64,000 nucleotides of DNA from Xanthocytophaga agilis. Its GTDB lineage: Bacteria; Bacteroidota; Bacteroidia; Cytophagales; 172606-1. The notes under the pieces were generated by a model. The model was given only the letters and a program-made list of their open reading frames with translations. It was not told the DNA's origin and did not search any database. Where the stretch lies: positions 186,001-250,000 of the forward strand of contig NZ_JASJOU010000011.1 in assembly GCF_030068605.1 (NCBI RefSeq). The letters are read 5' to 3'. Made by a program: the position numbers and the translations under genes. This document shows, one piece after another, positions 54,422 to 63,620 of the stretch (the stretch's first letter is position 1; every line of letters begins with the position of its first letter).

Positions 54422-54610
54422 ATGAAAAAGTACGGAGAAAAAGCTCAGGAGAAAGTACATGAAGCAATGCATGAGATGAAAGAGGGTACTCTCAAATCGG
54501 GCAGAAGCAACAAAAAAGTGACTGATAGAAAACAAGCCATTGCTATAGGTCTTTCTGAAGCAAGAAAAGAAGGTGGAAAAGTACCAAAGAAAAAAGAAAA
54601 GAAATCTTAA
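54422..54610 (+). CDS. DUF6496-family small basic protein
   Basis: The start at 54422 (MKKYGEKAQEKVHEAMHEM) is the family start; an ATG at 54398 would add eight residues. The 62-residue protein has the DUF6496 pattern: amphipathic EKVHEAMHEMKEGTLKSG, then KKVTDRKQAIAIGLSEARKEGGKVPKKK. It is very lysine-rich and may bind nucleic acid; function unknown. The motif KQAIAIGLSEARK is also seen in small acid- or stress-linked proteins of other phyla. Confidence 0.82.
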   Translation: MKKYGEKAQEKVHEAMHEMKEGTLKSGRSNKKVTDRKQAIAIGLSEARKEGGKVPKKKEKKS

Positions 54611-54630
54611 TTTAAGTAACGCATAGGTAG

Positions 54631-54666
54631 AACTGCTTTCATGATAGGAATTCCATGAAAGCAGTT
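54631..54666. terminator. Bidirectional terminator between DUF6496 and PhyH genes
   Basis: aactgctttcatg pairs with catgaaagcagtt around a 10-nt loop, followed by tttt on the plus strand; it sits within a few bases of the PhyH stop. Confidence 0.8.
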
Positions 54667-54668
54667 TT

Positions 54669-55454
54669 TTATTTTTCGTTTATGCTTAATCGTATTGCTT
54701 GTTCTACAGGTGAATAAAACCCATCCTCACGATCTAACTGAAAAGGTTTCGATGGGAGTAAAGGTGGTTGAGCCATAAACTTTGGATTTGTTCCATGATG
54801 TGCCTGAGCTCCATGTACCAGAAATGGATGACATAAGTACACAGTTCCGGCTGTTCCGGTTGCCAGATGGAGCGGTCTGTCCAGTGCAGGTTCTATCTGT
54901 TGCGCCAGTTCCATAAACGACAATCCCTCTTCCCCTTTTGTTTTTAATAATGCAGCAATATCCAGATGAGAACCTGCCAGAATACGAGTTGGGGCATCGG
55001 CTTCTGTTACATCTGAGAAGAGAAATAACATCAACAAAGCTCTTCCTTTGGAAAAAACATTTATTCTCCAAGCAAAAAAATCATTTACATCCGCTCCTGG
55101 AAAACTAGCGTCTACATGCCAACCTGTATCACCAGGGTCTTGTATATGAGGAAACCGAACCGGAAAAGAGCCTAAACTCTGCCGGGGTAGCCATCTTTGC
55201 TCTCCGACTAATTGATTATAGGCCGCCTGTAATACTGGAGTATTGGCAGCTTGCCTAAATGGCTCCTGACTGTATTCTCCCAATCGAACCACAGGTTGTG
55301 TCCATGTAGAAGTGTCTTGTGGATCACATCCTGTATCTTTCCATAGGATAGTTCTACATTGTGCAGCTAGTTCTGAGGAGAAAGCATTCTCAATGCGAAC
55401 ATAACCACGCTGAATAAAATCATAAATCTGATTTTCTGTTAGCATAATTTCCAT
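54669..55454 (-). CDS. Phytanoyl-CoA-dioxygenase-family Fe(II)/2-oxoglutarate enzyme
   Basis: Start at 55454 (MEIMLTENQIYDFIQRGYV) or the ATG at 55445; the ORF to 55475 is longer than needed. The 261-residue protein has the PhyH fold with the HxD metal pair in TGWHVDASF and the distal His in LVHGAQAHHG (the facial triad). The segment RILAGSHLDIAALL lies between them. Substrates in the family range from phytanoyl-CoA to small natural products. Nothing nearby identifies it. Confidence 0.82.
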   Translation of the reverse strand: MEIMLTENQIYDFIQRGYVRIENAFSSELAAQCRTILWKDTGCDPQDTSTWTQPVVRLGEYSQEPFRQAANTPVLQAAYNQLVGEQRWLPRQSLGSFPVRFPHIQDPGDTGWHVDASFPGADVNDFFAWRINVFSKGRALLMLFLFSDVTEADAPTRILAGSHLDIAALLKTKGEEGLSFMELAQQIEPALDRPLHLATGTAGTVYLCHPFLVHGAQAHHGTNPKFMAQPPLLPSKPFQLDREDGFYSPVEQAIRLSINEK

Positions 55455-55629
55455 TTTATAGTATTCAAAAATCACCTAGGAGCAATGTCCGTCAGTGAAC
55501 ACATGATGACCGATAATGAACATTGTCAGTACTTATTTATAGAGAAAATCATCATTTCAGCCTAATTATACGGTTTGGCACCTAAATGGATTTGCTTATT
55601 TATTCACTACATCTTAAATCCTGTAATTC

Positions 55630-58014
55630 ATGCTTCATAACTATCTCATAATTGTTCTCCGAAATATAAAGAGAAACCAAATTTTCTCTTTCATCAATAT
55701 TATTGGGTTAGCAGTTGGAATGTCTGTAGCCATACTCATCGGACTTTGGATGTATGATGAATTTACCTTTGATCAGTATCATTCCAATTATGAACGCATT
55801 GCCCAAGTAATGCAGCATCAAACTGTCAATGGAAATAAGGGAACACAAAATGCTATACCCAGACCCTTAGAGATAGCTCTGAGAAGCTCTTACAACAATT
55901 ACTTTACACATCTATCTATGGCAACCTGGACAGGAGAGCATATTCTTGCCTATAGAGAGCAGAAACTATCCAGGAGTGGAAATTATATGCAGCCATCTAT
56001 CACCGAGATGTTATCTCTGCAAATGATACAAGGCAAACGCAATGGCCTCCAAGACCCTTCCTCAATATTACTCTCAGAATCAACAGCTAAAGCACTTTTC
56101 GGAGACACTGAGGCAATGGGCCAAACAATTAAAATAGATAATAAAGATTTTGTAAAAGTAGCAGGTGTTTACAAGGACTTACCTTATAATACAACCTTTA
56201 GAGACCTTGAATTCATTGCACCATGGGACCTTTTTGTTCGTTCTCAGGAATGGGTACAAAGAGCAGCAGATCGATGGGGAAATAACTCATTTCAACTTTT
56301 TGTACAGCTGTCACCTTCAGCAGATATTGAATCAGTATCTGAAAAAATAAAGAAAGTAAAAGCCCAGGCAGATCCAGATGAAGTTCCATTTAAGCCTGAA
56401 ATTTTTCTGTACCCAATGAAAGACTGGCACTTGCGTTCAGACTGGAAAGATGGTCGAAATGCAGGTGGCCGCATACAAATTGTGTGGATGTTTGGTGTCA
56501 TTGGCGTATTTGTATTGCTGCTGGCCTGTATCAATTTCATGAATCTCTCTACAGCTCGCAGTGAAAAACGGGCGAAGGAAGTAGGTATCCGTAAATCTAT
56601 TGGATCTGAACGCAGACAACTCATAGGGCAGTTTTTAGGTGAATCACTACTCATAACAGGGTTCTCATTTTTCCTGGCATTGGTACTTGTTCAACTTTCT
56701 CTGCCTCTGTTTAATGATATTAGTGACAAAAAGATTTCCATTTTATGGACAAATCCGTTGTTTTGGCTATTTGGTGTTGGTTTTAGTGTATTAACAGGGT
56801 TGATTGCAGGAAGCTATCCAGCCTTATATCTTTCCTCTTTTGATCCTGTAAGTGTATTAAAAGGAACCTTTCGGGCTGGCGGACAAGCATCCTTGCCTCG
56901 TAAGATATTGGTAGTTGTCCAATTCACAGTATCTGTTAGCCTCATTATTGGAACTATCATAGTGTATCGCCAGATACAGTACTCAAAAGACCGTCCTATT
57001 GGATACAACCGGGATGGGTTAGCGATGGTGATGATGAGTACACCTGACTTTCAGGGAAAATTTAGTGTACTTCAACGTGACCTCAAAAAATCAGGTTCCA
57101 TTCTTGAAATGGCAGAGTCTTCCAGTCCGCTTACCAGTGTGTGGTCTAATAATGGAGGTTTTAGCTGGAAAGGTAAGCATCCTGATCTCCAGACAGACTT
57201 TGCAACCATTTGGGTATCACCGGAATTTGGTAAAACAGTTGGCTGGAATTTTACACAAGGCAGAGACTTTTCAAAAGAGTACTTAACCGATTCTACAGGA
57301 ATTGTTCTTAATGAGGCTGCGGTAAAATTTATGGGTGTCAAAGATCCCGTAGGAATGGAAATTGATTGGGGTGGCGATGTAAAACTACATGTTCTTGGTG
57401 TTATTAAAGATATGCTAATGCAGTCTCCTTACCGTCCTGTAAAACCGACAATTTACCTGATGAACAAACTTGATGCGAACTGGCTTATTCTAAAGCTCAA
57501 CCCTGCACATTCAGCCAGTCAATCAATGAAGCAGATTCAAGCAGTATTTACAAAGCATATTCCTCAAGTACCTTTTGAATACAAATTTGCAGATGCAGAA
57601 TATGCCACAAAGTTTAATAGTGAGGAGAGACTTGGCAAACTGGCGACATTTTTTGCCACACTGGCTATCTTTATTTCATGTCTGGGTATTTTTGGACTGG
57701 CTTCTTTTACAGCCGAGCAACGGCGTAAAGAAATTGGTATTCGCAAAGTATTGGGTGCTTCTATATTTAATTTGTGGCAGTTGTTATCCAAAGAATTTGT
57801 GGTATTGGTTCTGACATCTTTTGTTATTGCAACTCCTATTGCCTGGTACTTTCTACAAAGCTGGTTACAGAACTATACCTACCGAATCGAAATATCATGG
57901 TGGATTTTTGCCATTGCAGGAATGGGAGCTCTTATGATTACGTTAGCTACTGTGAGCTATCAGGCAATCAAAGCTGCTATTGCTAATCCTACCAAATCTT
58001 TACGTACAGAGTAG
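55630..58014 (+). CDS. ABC transporter permease (MacB/FtsX-like, double-domain)
   Basis: The 794-residue protein has two MacB-type units. A membrane segment near the N-terminus (about 16-40) is followed by a periplasmic MacB_PCD domain, then FtsX-like segments (about 283-310, 336-360, 380-402). A second segment-PCD-FtsX set covers the rest, with a conserved EIGIRKVLGASIFNLWQLLSKEF near the last helices. In Bacteroidota such genes work with separate ATPases, often in multi-permease clusters; here it is alone. Cargo unknown; may act in drug or lipoprotein-linked stress. Confidence 0.88.
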   Translation: MLHNYLIIVLRNIKRNQIFSFINIIGLAVGMSVAILIGLWMYDEFTFDQYHSNYERIAQVMQHQTVNGNKGTQNAIPRPLEIALRSSYNNYFTHLSMATWTGEHILAYREQKLSRSGNYMQPSITEMLSLQMIQGKRNGLQDPSSILLSESTAKALFGDTEAMGQTIKIDNKDFVKVAGVYKDLPYNTTFRDLEFIAPWDLFVRSQEWVQRAADRWGNNSFQLFVQLSPSADIESVSEKIKKVKAQADPDEVPFKPEIFLYPMKDWHLRSDWKDGRNAGGRIQIVWMFGVIGVFVLLLACINFMNLSTARSEKRAKEVGIRKSIGSERRQLIGQFLGESLLITGFSFFLALVLVQLSLPLFNDISDKKISILWTNPLFWLFGVGFSVLTGLIAGSYPALYLSSFDPVSVLKGTFRAGGQASLPRKILVVVQFTVSVSLIIGTIIVYRQIQYSKDRPIGYNRDGLAMVMMSTPDFQGKFSVLQRDLKKSGSILEMAESSSPLTSVWSNNGGFSWKGKHPDLQTDFATIWVSPEFGKTVGWNFTQGRDFSKEYLTDSTGIVLNEAAVKFMGVKDPVGMEIDWGGDVKLHVLGVIKDMLMQSPYRPVKPTIYLMNKLDANWLILKLNPAHSASQSMKQIQAVFTKHIPQVPFEYKFADAEYATKFNSEERLGKLATFFATLAIFISCLGIFGLASFTAEQRRKEIGIRKVLGASIFNLWQLLSKEFVVLVLTSFVIATPIAWYFLQSWLQNYTYRIEISWWIFAIAGMGALMITLATVSYQAIKAAIANPTKSLRTE

Positions 58015-58026
58015 GTTGCATTCTAT

Positions 58027-58059
58027 GCATGGTAAACTCTTTGTTTGAGTTTACCATGC
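58027..58059 (+). terminator. Terminator after the ABC permease gene
   Basis: gcatggtaaactc pairs exactly with gagtttaccatgc around a 7-nt loop, then tctttt; 12 bp past the permease stop. Confidence 0.82.
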
Positions 58060-58475
58060 TCTTTTCCTATACACTACCTTTCTCCAATGAAGTAATACAA
58101 ACAAAAGTGCAAGAAGTATCATCAGGTTATTAAATCCTTTAAAATTCACATACACAAAAGCATATAATATCTAAATTGGAAGCATCACACTACCTATTGA
58201 TTTCCGTCTTACCTGATGCACAGAAGACAATTCCCCAAAATGCATGTTGCCAAAAAGATTATAAAGGTAAGAGTACATAATAACAAGACCCATAGATGGC
58301 TTTTGAAAAATAGTGGAAACAACAATGTCAGAAAACTACCTGAGACATGTAAAAACTTGCGGGAAATTTCAGAATTAACATGCAGTTTTTTATGCAACCA
58401 TTCGGTAATCAGGATCAATAAAAGAAATGCAGTAACGAACAGGATGGATAAATGCAATTCTGATATTTGCATCAT
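58051..58475 (-). pseudogene. Decayed dolichol-kinase/phytol-kinase-like membrane protein gene
   Basis: The intact N-terminal 88 codons (58475-58209) encode MMQISELHLSILFVTAFLL, then EISRKFLHVSGSFLTLLFPLFF, the SRK-H motif of the SEC59/phytol-kinase family. Shifting by one base at about 58225 continues with LSSVHQVRRKSIGSVMLPI, then a stop (TAG), and about 40 more membrane-like codons to TAA near 58051. The RRKSIGSV block is expected in full-length homologues of about 220 aa. The frameshift, stop and shortened total indicate decay. A functional CDP-alcohol transferase and CdsA lie just to the right. Confidence 0.78.
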
Positions 58476-58633
58476 ATACTAGAAAGAACCATCTTTGAAA
58501 TTGGAGAGGCGAGTTGCCTTTCAAACACAACAAAGATATTATTAATACTAGTTTTAGGGTATTTTAGACATTTATTTCCTACAATACGCACTGTTTTAAT
58601 GAGAAACCATCTACCTATAATATTCTTCCAAAT

Positions 58634-59215
58634 ATGAAATCCCATTCATTCTGGACTATTCCTAATATCTTATCATTATACAGGATTATCATATTTCCGT
58701 TTATACTCTATCTCATTTTAACCCAACAAGAATTCTTATTCTCCATCTTTATCACCATCAGCTTAGTTACTGATATTTTAGATGGGTGGATAGCCCGAAC
58801 TTTTAAATTACAGACAGAGATTGGTGCAAAACTTGACTCATGGGCAGATCTTGGAACCTATATTCTTGCATTCTTAGCTATCTATATATTTAAATGGACT
58901 GATATTAAACCACATAGCCTGATTCTTATTCTGTTTTTCGTCTTCTGGCTAGTATCCTATCTATATGTATTCTACAAATTCAAAGGACTTATAGGACTTC
59001 ACACCTATATGTTCAAGCTTACAGGATACTTTCAGGGCGGATTTATTGTCTATCTATTTCTGTTTGGCTTCCAGCCTGTTATTTTTTACTTTGCGTTAAT
59101 CTGGGGAACAATAGCCTGCATCGAAGAAATCATCATCATTGCACTATTGCGGAAACCTCAGACAAATGTCAAAGGGCTGTATTGGGTACTTAAACATCTT
59201 TCCAAAAACACATAG
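58634..59215 (+). CDS. CDP-alcohol phosphatidyltransferase
   Basis: The 193-residue polytopic protein has the complete CDP-OH_P_transf signature: DILDGWIAR, then GAKLDSWAD (D-x2-DG-x2-AR-x8-G-x3-D-x3-D). Five to six membrane segments. It transfers a phosphatidyl group from CDP-diacylglycerol to an alcohol (glycerol-phosphate, serine or inositol-type); the alcohol cannot be told from the motif. It is coupled to the CdsA-like gene by a TAGTG overlap, so donor synthesis and use are co-expressed. Confidence 0.92.
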   Translation: MKSHSFWTIPNILSLYRIIIFPFILYLILTQQEFLFSIFITISLVTDILDGWIARTFKLQTEIGAKLDSWADLGTYILAFLAIYIFKWTDIKPHSLILILFFVFWLVSYLYVFYKFKGLIGLHTYMFKLTGYFQGGFIVYLFLFGFQPVIFYFALIWGTIACIEEIIIIALLRKPQTNVKGLYWVLKHLSKNT

Positions 59216-59931
59216 TGCATCCGATCATTATTTATCTCTTATCCTTCCTGATCCTGGGAGGAATAGGGATGTATATATCCAGTAGAAAAGCAGATATACC
59301 TACTCAAAAACAAAGGTGGCTCAAATATATCACCTACATCATTATTGTAACGAGTATCATAGTCTCCACTATCTATTATTTCTTTTATTTACTTGCGATT
59401 CTTATTGTGTGTGTTGGTCTTTTTGAAATACTAAGAAATCGTAAAGCCAGTCTGTATATAAAAGTAATTTCCTTGCTTTCTTATACTGCGATTAGTTTAC
59501 TTTTTATATTATACTCGTATACTATTCCAGTAGCATTTTTGTTGTACATATATTTTCAGATTGCCATATTTGACGGATTTAGTCAGATAGCAGGACAATT
59601 GCTGGGCAAACACAAATTAGTTTCCCACATTAGTCCCAATAAGACAATTGAAGGACTAGCAGGTGGTATTTTGTTTACCACCCTTGTAGCCTTTTTAACA
59701 AGAGATTGGGTACAGGTATCTGCACAGAAAGCTATCCTATATGGGCTTTTGACTAGTCTGTTCGCTCTCTCAGGTGACTTGCTAGCCTCTTATTTCAAAC
59801 GGCTCAATCATATCAAAGATTACAGCAACATTCTTCCTGGCCATGGTGGATTCTTGGATCGGTTTGACAGTTTGATGATGACAGGAGCAGCCTATTATCT
59901 CCTACTCTATCAAACGGATAGAATAGTATAG
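59215..59931 (+). CDS. cdsA: Phosphatidate cytidylyltransferase (CdsA-like)
   Basis: The start GTG at 59215 overlaps the previous stop (TAGTG), giving 238 residues. Seven or eight membrane segments end in the CdsA signature KRLNHIKDYSNILPGHGGF followed by LDRFDSLM, with the conserved D-x-x-D. It makes CDP-diacylglycerol from phosphatidate and CTP. The short protein (most CdsA are about 270 aa) and its pairing with the CDP-alcohol transferase suggest a dedicated lipid-synthesis unit. Confidence 0.92.
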   Translation: MHPIIIYLLSFLILGGIGMYISSRKADIPTQKQRWLKYITYIIIVTSIIVSTIYYFFYLLAILIVCVGLFEILRNRKASLYIKVISLLSYTAISLLFILYSYTIPVAFLLYIYFQIAIFDGFSQIAGQLLGKHKLVSHISPNKTIEGLAGGILFTTLVAFLTRDWVQVSAQKAILYGLLTSLFALSGDLLASYFKRLNHIKDYSNILPGHGGFLDRFDSLMMTGAAYYLLLYQTDRIV

Positions 59932-59942
59932 CCTGTACATTA

Positions 59943-61142
59943 CTACTCACAAAGGATAGGTTCAATACTGAACAAGTCTACATAAACAGGCATAGCTTGT
60001 GTTTCTTTCACGAAACCTTTTAATGCACAAATACCAACATATCGGGGATTGATCATCAGATCACGACTCACAACTTCCTTGAACGCAAAAATATCAGAAG
60101 CTCCTGTCGCATATAAAAATCGGAAATGGCGCCCATTCTTTTCGATGCGAAGTGCAGACCGCTGTAGATTATTTTTAATTATTGTGGACTGAGTAGGCTC
60201 AACACTGAAAAGAGATACATGAGCAATCTCCTCTGGCTTACTAAATCCTCCATGTATAGAACTGATCGCTTGAATTAATACCTCACCTGGTCTGGAATAT
60301 CCACCAAAGAAACCATTGTACCCAATTGTTAGCCGAGCACTTCTACTTAGTAAGGTAGTATCTTCCATAAGAATGATTCCAGCCTGTTGCCAGTTTTGTC
60401 CTGGAACAAAGTTGTCCAGATGTATTTCGGTTGAGAAACAATCTACATCTAATTTCTTTACTAAAAGATTTTTCACTCCTAGTCGCCTTGCAGAATCTGG
60501 GTAGGTATCACCTTCCAGTGTAAATAGAGTCAGATATCCGTTTTTTGGATTCCGCTTGTTCCAAAAAATTGTGTCAATATTTTTTAGTATCCACCCTTTA
60601 TGTAAGAGAGAATCTATACTTGTACTGTTAAAGTTCTCTGTAAACTTCTCAGACTTTGACACCTGAGAAAATATATAGAAACAGGCAAGGGCAATCATGA
60701 TTACTAGTATACCTATTCCCCAAAGAATTTTTCCAGAATTCCGGTTAGCAGCAGTGATAGATGAGGTGCTATCTTTTATCTCCTCTTTAACAGATATTCT
60801 TTTTAAAATTTCATCTCTATAAGCATACCAATAGGGAAAGTGAGATTCGTTGCGCTTTCTATTTACTTCATCTGTTTTGGGAGCGGCTGTTATATAGCGG
60901 GCTAATGTATCCAATGTAGCGACCGAAGGGTTCTCTTGTTTCGCAGTAGAATCCTTCAAAATAAAGAAGGAATAATTTTTCAGCGTTTTCCAACCAATTA
61001 TCAATCCTGTCTGCTCCTCAATCTCGGAAGAGAAATATCTGCTATCTGCTTCAGAAAGTGGAACTGTCAATTCTTTGTCAAAACATTTATTGTATGCATC
61101 TCCGAATAATTTACAGAAAGCTTTTTCCTCTGAAGGACTCAT
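59943..61142 (-). CDS. Membrane-anchored protein with N-terminal regulator-like domain and C-terminal LamG/DUF1349-like domain
   Basis: The 399-residue protein has a cytoplasmic N-terminal domain (about 1-85; SRYFSSEIEEQTGLIIGWKTLKNYS and PSVATLDTLARYI) of a type common as a regulator-like domain in Bacteroidota. One transmembrane helix (about 137-158) follows, then an extracytoplasmic beta-sandwich (about 170-395; GWILKNIDTIFWNKRNPKNGYL, AGIILMED, FRFLYATGAS) like DUF1349/concanavalin-type domains. It resembles a one-component trans-membrane sensor, but output and ligand are unproven. It is convergent with CdsA, 11 bp apart. Confidence 0.7.
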   Translation of the reverse strand: MSPSEEKAFCKLFGDAYNKCFDKELTVPLSEADSRYFSSEIEEQTGLIIGWKTLKNYSFFILKDSTAKQENPSVATLDTLARYITAAPKTDEVNRKRNESHFPYWYAYRDEILKRISVKEEIKDSTSSITAANRNSGKILWGIGILVIMIALACFYIFSQVSKSEKFTENFNSTSIDSLLHKGWILKNIDTIFWNKRNPKNGYLTLFTLEGDTYPDSARRLGVKNLLVKKLDVDCFSTEIHLDNFVPGQNWQQAGIILMEDTTLLSRSARLTIGYNGFFGGYSRPGEVLIQAISSIHGGFSKPEEIAHVSLFSVEPTQSTIIKNNLQRSALRIEKNGRHFRFLYATGASDIFAFKEVVSRDLMINPRYVGICALKGFVKETQAMPVYVDLFSIEPILCE

Positions 61143-61284
61143 AAGGGTGATAAGACTGGGATTAACTATTCGTAATTCACATTTACGCCACGTTTACGCC
61201 TGATTTCTGATTATTGTTCTCGTTTTGAGAGACTTTTGAATGATCAAAAATCAACCTTCATCCTCAATTTATTTTACTAAAGGT

Positions 61285-62007
61285 ATGAAAAAGACATTCA
61301 TTCTTCTTCTATTGTTTAAAGTCGGTTTATTGTTTAGTCAGGATCTACAACTGCATTATGATTTCAGACATTCGGTAGATCCCAAACATAACACTGCCAA
61401 TTTTCCAATGATTAGCTTTCAGTATTTTAAAGATGTAGATACCAATGCTACAGGTTCATTCCTGTTGAAAGTCCAGTCATTTTTGAGTGGAGATAAAAAT
61501 AATACAGGCCAAACATTTATTCAAATTTCTCAAACTTTGAAATTCTGGAAACCAAAAGTCTATTTCTCGCTGAATTATACCGGAGGGCTTGGTATTGCAC
61601 CACCTTCTTTTGGTTACTATCTGACGAATTCATTTGGAGCAGGAATTTCATATCCATTTCAATGGAAAGGAGCCTGGCTAAGTGCAAATCTACTGTATCG
61701 ATACAATGCCTTTCACAAGCCCAGTCATGACCCACAATTTACCTTCTATTTGGGAAAGTTTTTTGCGAATTATAGAATCTTTATTGAAGGAAGTATAGTT
61801 GCCTGGACAGAAAACAAAGATCAGGGAATAGATTATACCAAAGGCCAAAAAGGAAAGAAACTTGCTTTTTATGGAGATCCACAGATATGGTTTCGAATAA
61901 AAAAAGGATTCTTTATTGGATCAAGAATTAGTCTGTATTATCATCTCATTAGTCAAGACAATAAAGTGCAGGCATATCCGACAATAGGTACCAAGTATCA
62001 ATTTTGA
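61285..62007 (+). CDS. DUF5020-family outer-membrane protein (Tsx-like barrel)
   Basis: The start at 61285 (MKKTFILLLLFKVGLLFSQ) gives the signal peptide; the longer ORF to 61240 is rejected. The 240-residue protein is a chain of alternating beta strands (LQLHYDFRHSVD, FFANYRIFIEGSIVAW, FFIGSRISLYYHL) ending in GTKYQF with the terminal aromatic of outer-membrane barrels. The pattern fits DUF5020, related to nucleoside-specific channel Tsx. It may import nucleosides made by the surface 5'-nucleotidase, but the two loci are far apart. Confidence 0.78.
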   Translation: MKKTFILLLLFKVGLLFSQDLQLHYDFRHSVDPKHNTANFPMISFQYFKDVDTNATGSFLLKVQSFLSGDKNNTGQTFIQISQTLKFWKPKVYFSLNYTGGLGIAPPSFGYYLTNSFGAGISYPFQWKGAWLSANLLYRYNAFHKPSHDPQFTFYLGKFFANYRIFIEGSIVAWTENKDQGIDYTKGQKGKKLAFYGDPQIWFRIKKGFFIGSRISLYYHLISQDNKVQAYPTIGTKYQF

Positions 62008-62129
62008 TATGGTTGAATTAGAGAATCATCTATTTCAGTATCAGAGTTTGTTAAAAAATATTAAAAATAATAATCCCCGATATCTGTTTTTTAACTTAGA
62101 GTACTCACTGTATCTGATCAGTTCTAAAT

Positions 62130-63134
62130 ATGAAAACACTTTTTATATCCATTGTTTTTGGACTCTCTATCTGCACACTGTATGGTTATCCCATTACACC
62201 TCGTCCATTACGAAAACTAATTTCAGAAAGTGAGTATTGTATTGCAGGAAAAGTAGTAGATATTAAACACATAACAAAAACGAGATATTATTCTCGTTCA
62301 TTTTGGAGAAAGCCCCAAAGTTATCAGCAAGATGATTATTATGCTCAAATAGTTGTCACAGAAACTCTTCAAGGTACTATTATCTCAAAAGATACAATCT
62401 ATGTATCCTTTGAGCCAAATGTTATTTGTCCTTCTCCTGCCATGTATTTTAAAGACACAGATGTTCTTGTATTTCTAGACGCGATTCTCCAGGATACATG
62501 TTATACTCCCCATGCTCTTTCCTATGGATCTAAGATTATATCTTCTAATGAAGAATTACAAGTATATAAAGATAGAATACGGGAGATGCAGCAAATTTTA
62601 ACTATCAGGGATACAACCTTACAACACTTAGAAACACTTGAGTGGCTTATTCGATGTGCAGAAAATCGATATACCCGCTGGGAAGGTGTATATGAACTAT
62701 CTCCAGAAAGTGACTTTATATCTCAATACGATGATGACTTGTCTGGTAAATATATTTTAGAATCTGCACATACATCCTATAAAGAACGATTATATAAATC
62801 TCTTATTAAGATTGATACACTATGCTATGCAGACTTTGGACTAATGAATCTGGTGTTGGATTATAATCCAGAGAAGATAAAAAACTTTCTAAAAATCCAT
62901 ATAGACAAAATAAACAATCATTCTCAATTGTGGTATGCACCTGATTTAATGTACAGATATGCTGTTCTCACCAAAGATGATCAGATAGCGTTCTGTGCCG
63001 AAGAGTTGAAAGACTTACTTTTTGGAATACATCCTGACCCAAAAATTGCCCGACAAATATGGAATACGTTCTATTATCAGGTAAAAACAACCCTTAATCC
63101 TGATAATAGCTATATTTTCCCATTAAAAAATTAG
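62130..63134 (+). CDS. Secreted protein, family partly shared with the 46307 protein
   Basis: The 334-residue protein has a signal peptide (MKTLFISIVFGLSICTLYGY). The N-terminal domain (about 20-135) starts PLRKLISESEYCIAGKVVDIK, similar in layout to ADSFVLAKVLSF of the 46307 protein, and later has DTDVLVFLDAI. The C-terminal half is helical (about 160-330), with several Leu-rich turns and no clear repeat. No family is recognised. Probably periplasmic or surface-exposed. Confidence 0.62.
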   Translation: MKTLFISIVFGLSICTLYGYPITPRPLRKLISESEYCIAGKVVDIKHITKTRYYSRSFWRKPQSYQQDDYYAQIVVTETLQGTIISKDTIYVSFEPNVICPSPAMYFKDTDVLVFLDAILQDTCYTPHALSYGSKIISSNEELQVYKDRIREMQQILTIRDTTLQHLETLEWLIRCAENRYTRWEGVYELSPESDFISQYDDDLSGKYILESAHTSYKERLYKSLIKIDTLCYADFGLMNLVLDYNPEKIKNFLKIHIDKINNHSQLWYAPDLMYRYAVLTKDDQIAFCAEELKDLLFGIHPDPKIARQIWNTFYYQVKTTLNPDNSYIFPLKN

Positions 63135-63136
63135 TT

Positions 63137-63610
63137 TCAAGAACTCAAAGTATTCAAATAGATTTTTGCAGATTGTATCAGGCTTTCCAGATCTGAAACC
63201 TGGGTAATGGAATATCGTTCACATACGATGTCGATATTCCCTTTTCTCCAAAAGCCATCCGGACAAGAAACCAGTAATTTTCCGGAACGGGCATACAATC
63301 CAAACTCCAGCATAGAAACAGGTGCTTTAGTAGTTGGCTCAAAGTAAATAAGTATTAGATCTGCCCGTTCTAATCCTTCCAATTCCCAACTTACCTGGCC
63401 TTTAAAATCCGGGTTAGAGATAGTTTGCTCCCAATCTGCATTCCAGGCAGCTCTTCGTGGATTCAGAACAGTTACATTTGTGTTATCTATGGCCGTAATG
63501 ACCTTCTGTTGCCAATCCTCTGCTTTTCCCATCTCAATGCTTCCTGCCAGAAATATAGAGGTATGATTAGCTGGAATATGTATAGAATCAGGAGGATATA
63601 TAACAGGCAT
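63137..63610 (-). CDS. Nucleoside 2-deoxyribosyltransferase-like protein
   Basis: The 157-residue protein has the family layout: SIFLAGSIEMGKAEDWQQKV (the AGSI-type loop near residue 22), LNPRRAAWNADWEQ, the WELEGLERADLILIYFEPTT segment and a VSMLEFGLYARSGK helix with the catalytic-type glutamate. Nuc_deoxyrib_tr2 members transfer or hydrolyse 2-deoxyribose from nucleosides. The preceding plus-strand gene stops 2 bp away, so the two genes converge without a terminator. Confidence 0.82.
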   Translation of the reverse strand: MPVIYPPDSIHIPANHTSIFLAGSIEMGKAEDWQQKVITAIDNTNVTVLNPRRAAWNADWEQTISNPDFKGQVSWELEGLERADLILIYFEPTTKAPVSMLEFGLYARSGKLLVSCPDGFWRKGNIDIVCERYSITQVSDLESLIQSAKIYLNTLSS

Positions 63611-63620
63611 ATGATAGAAT

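Noticed and set aside
58216-58482. Plus-strand 88-aa ORF
   Set aside because: Antisense shadow of the decayed lipid-kinase-like gene; lysine/asparagine-rich nonsense.
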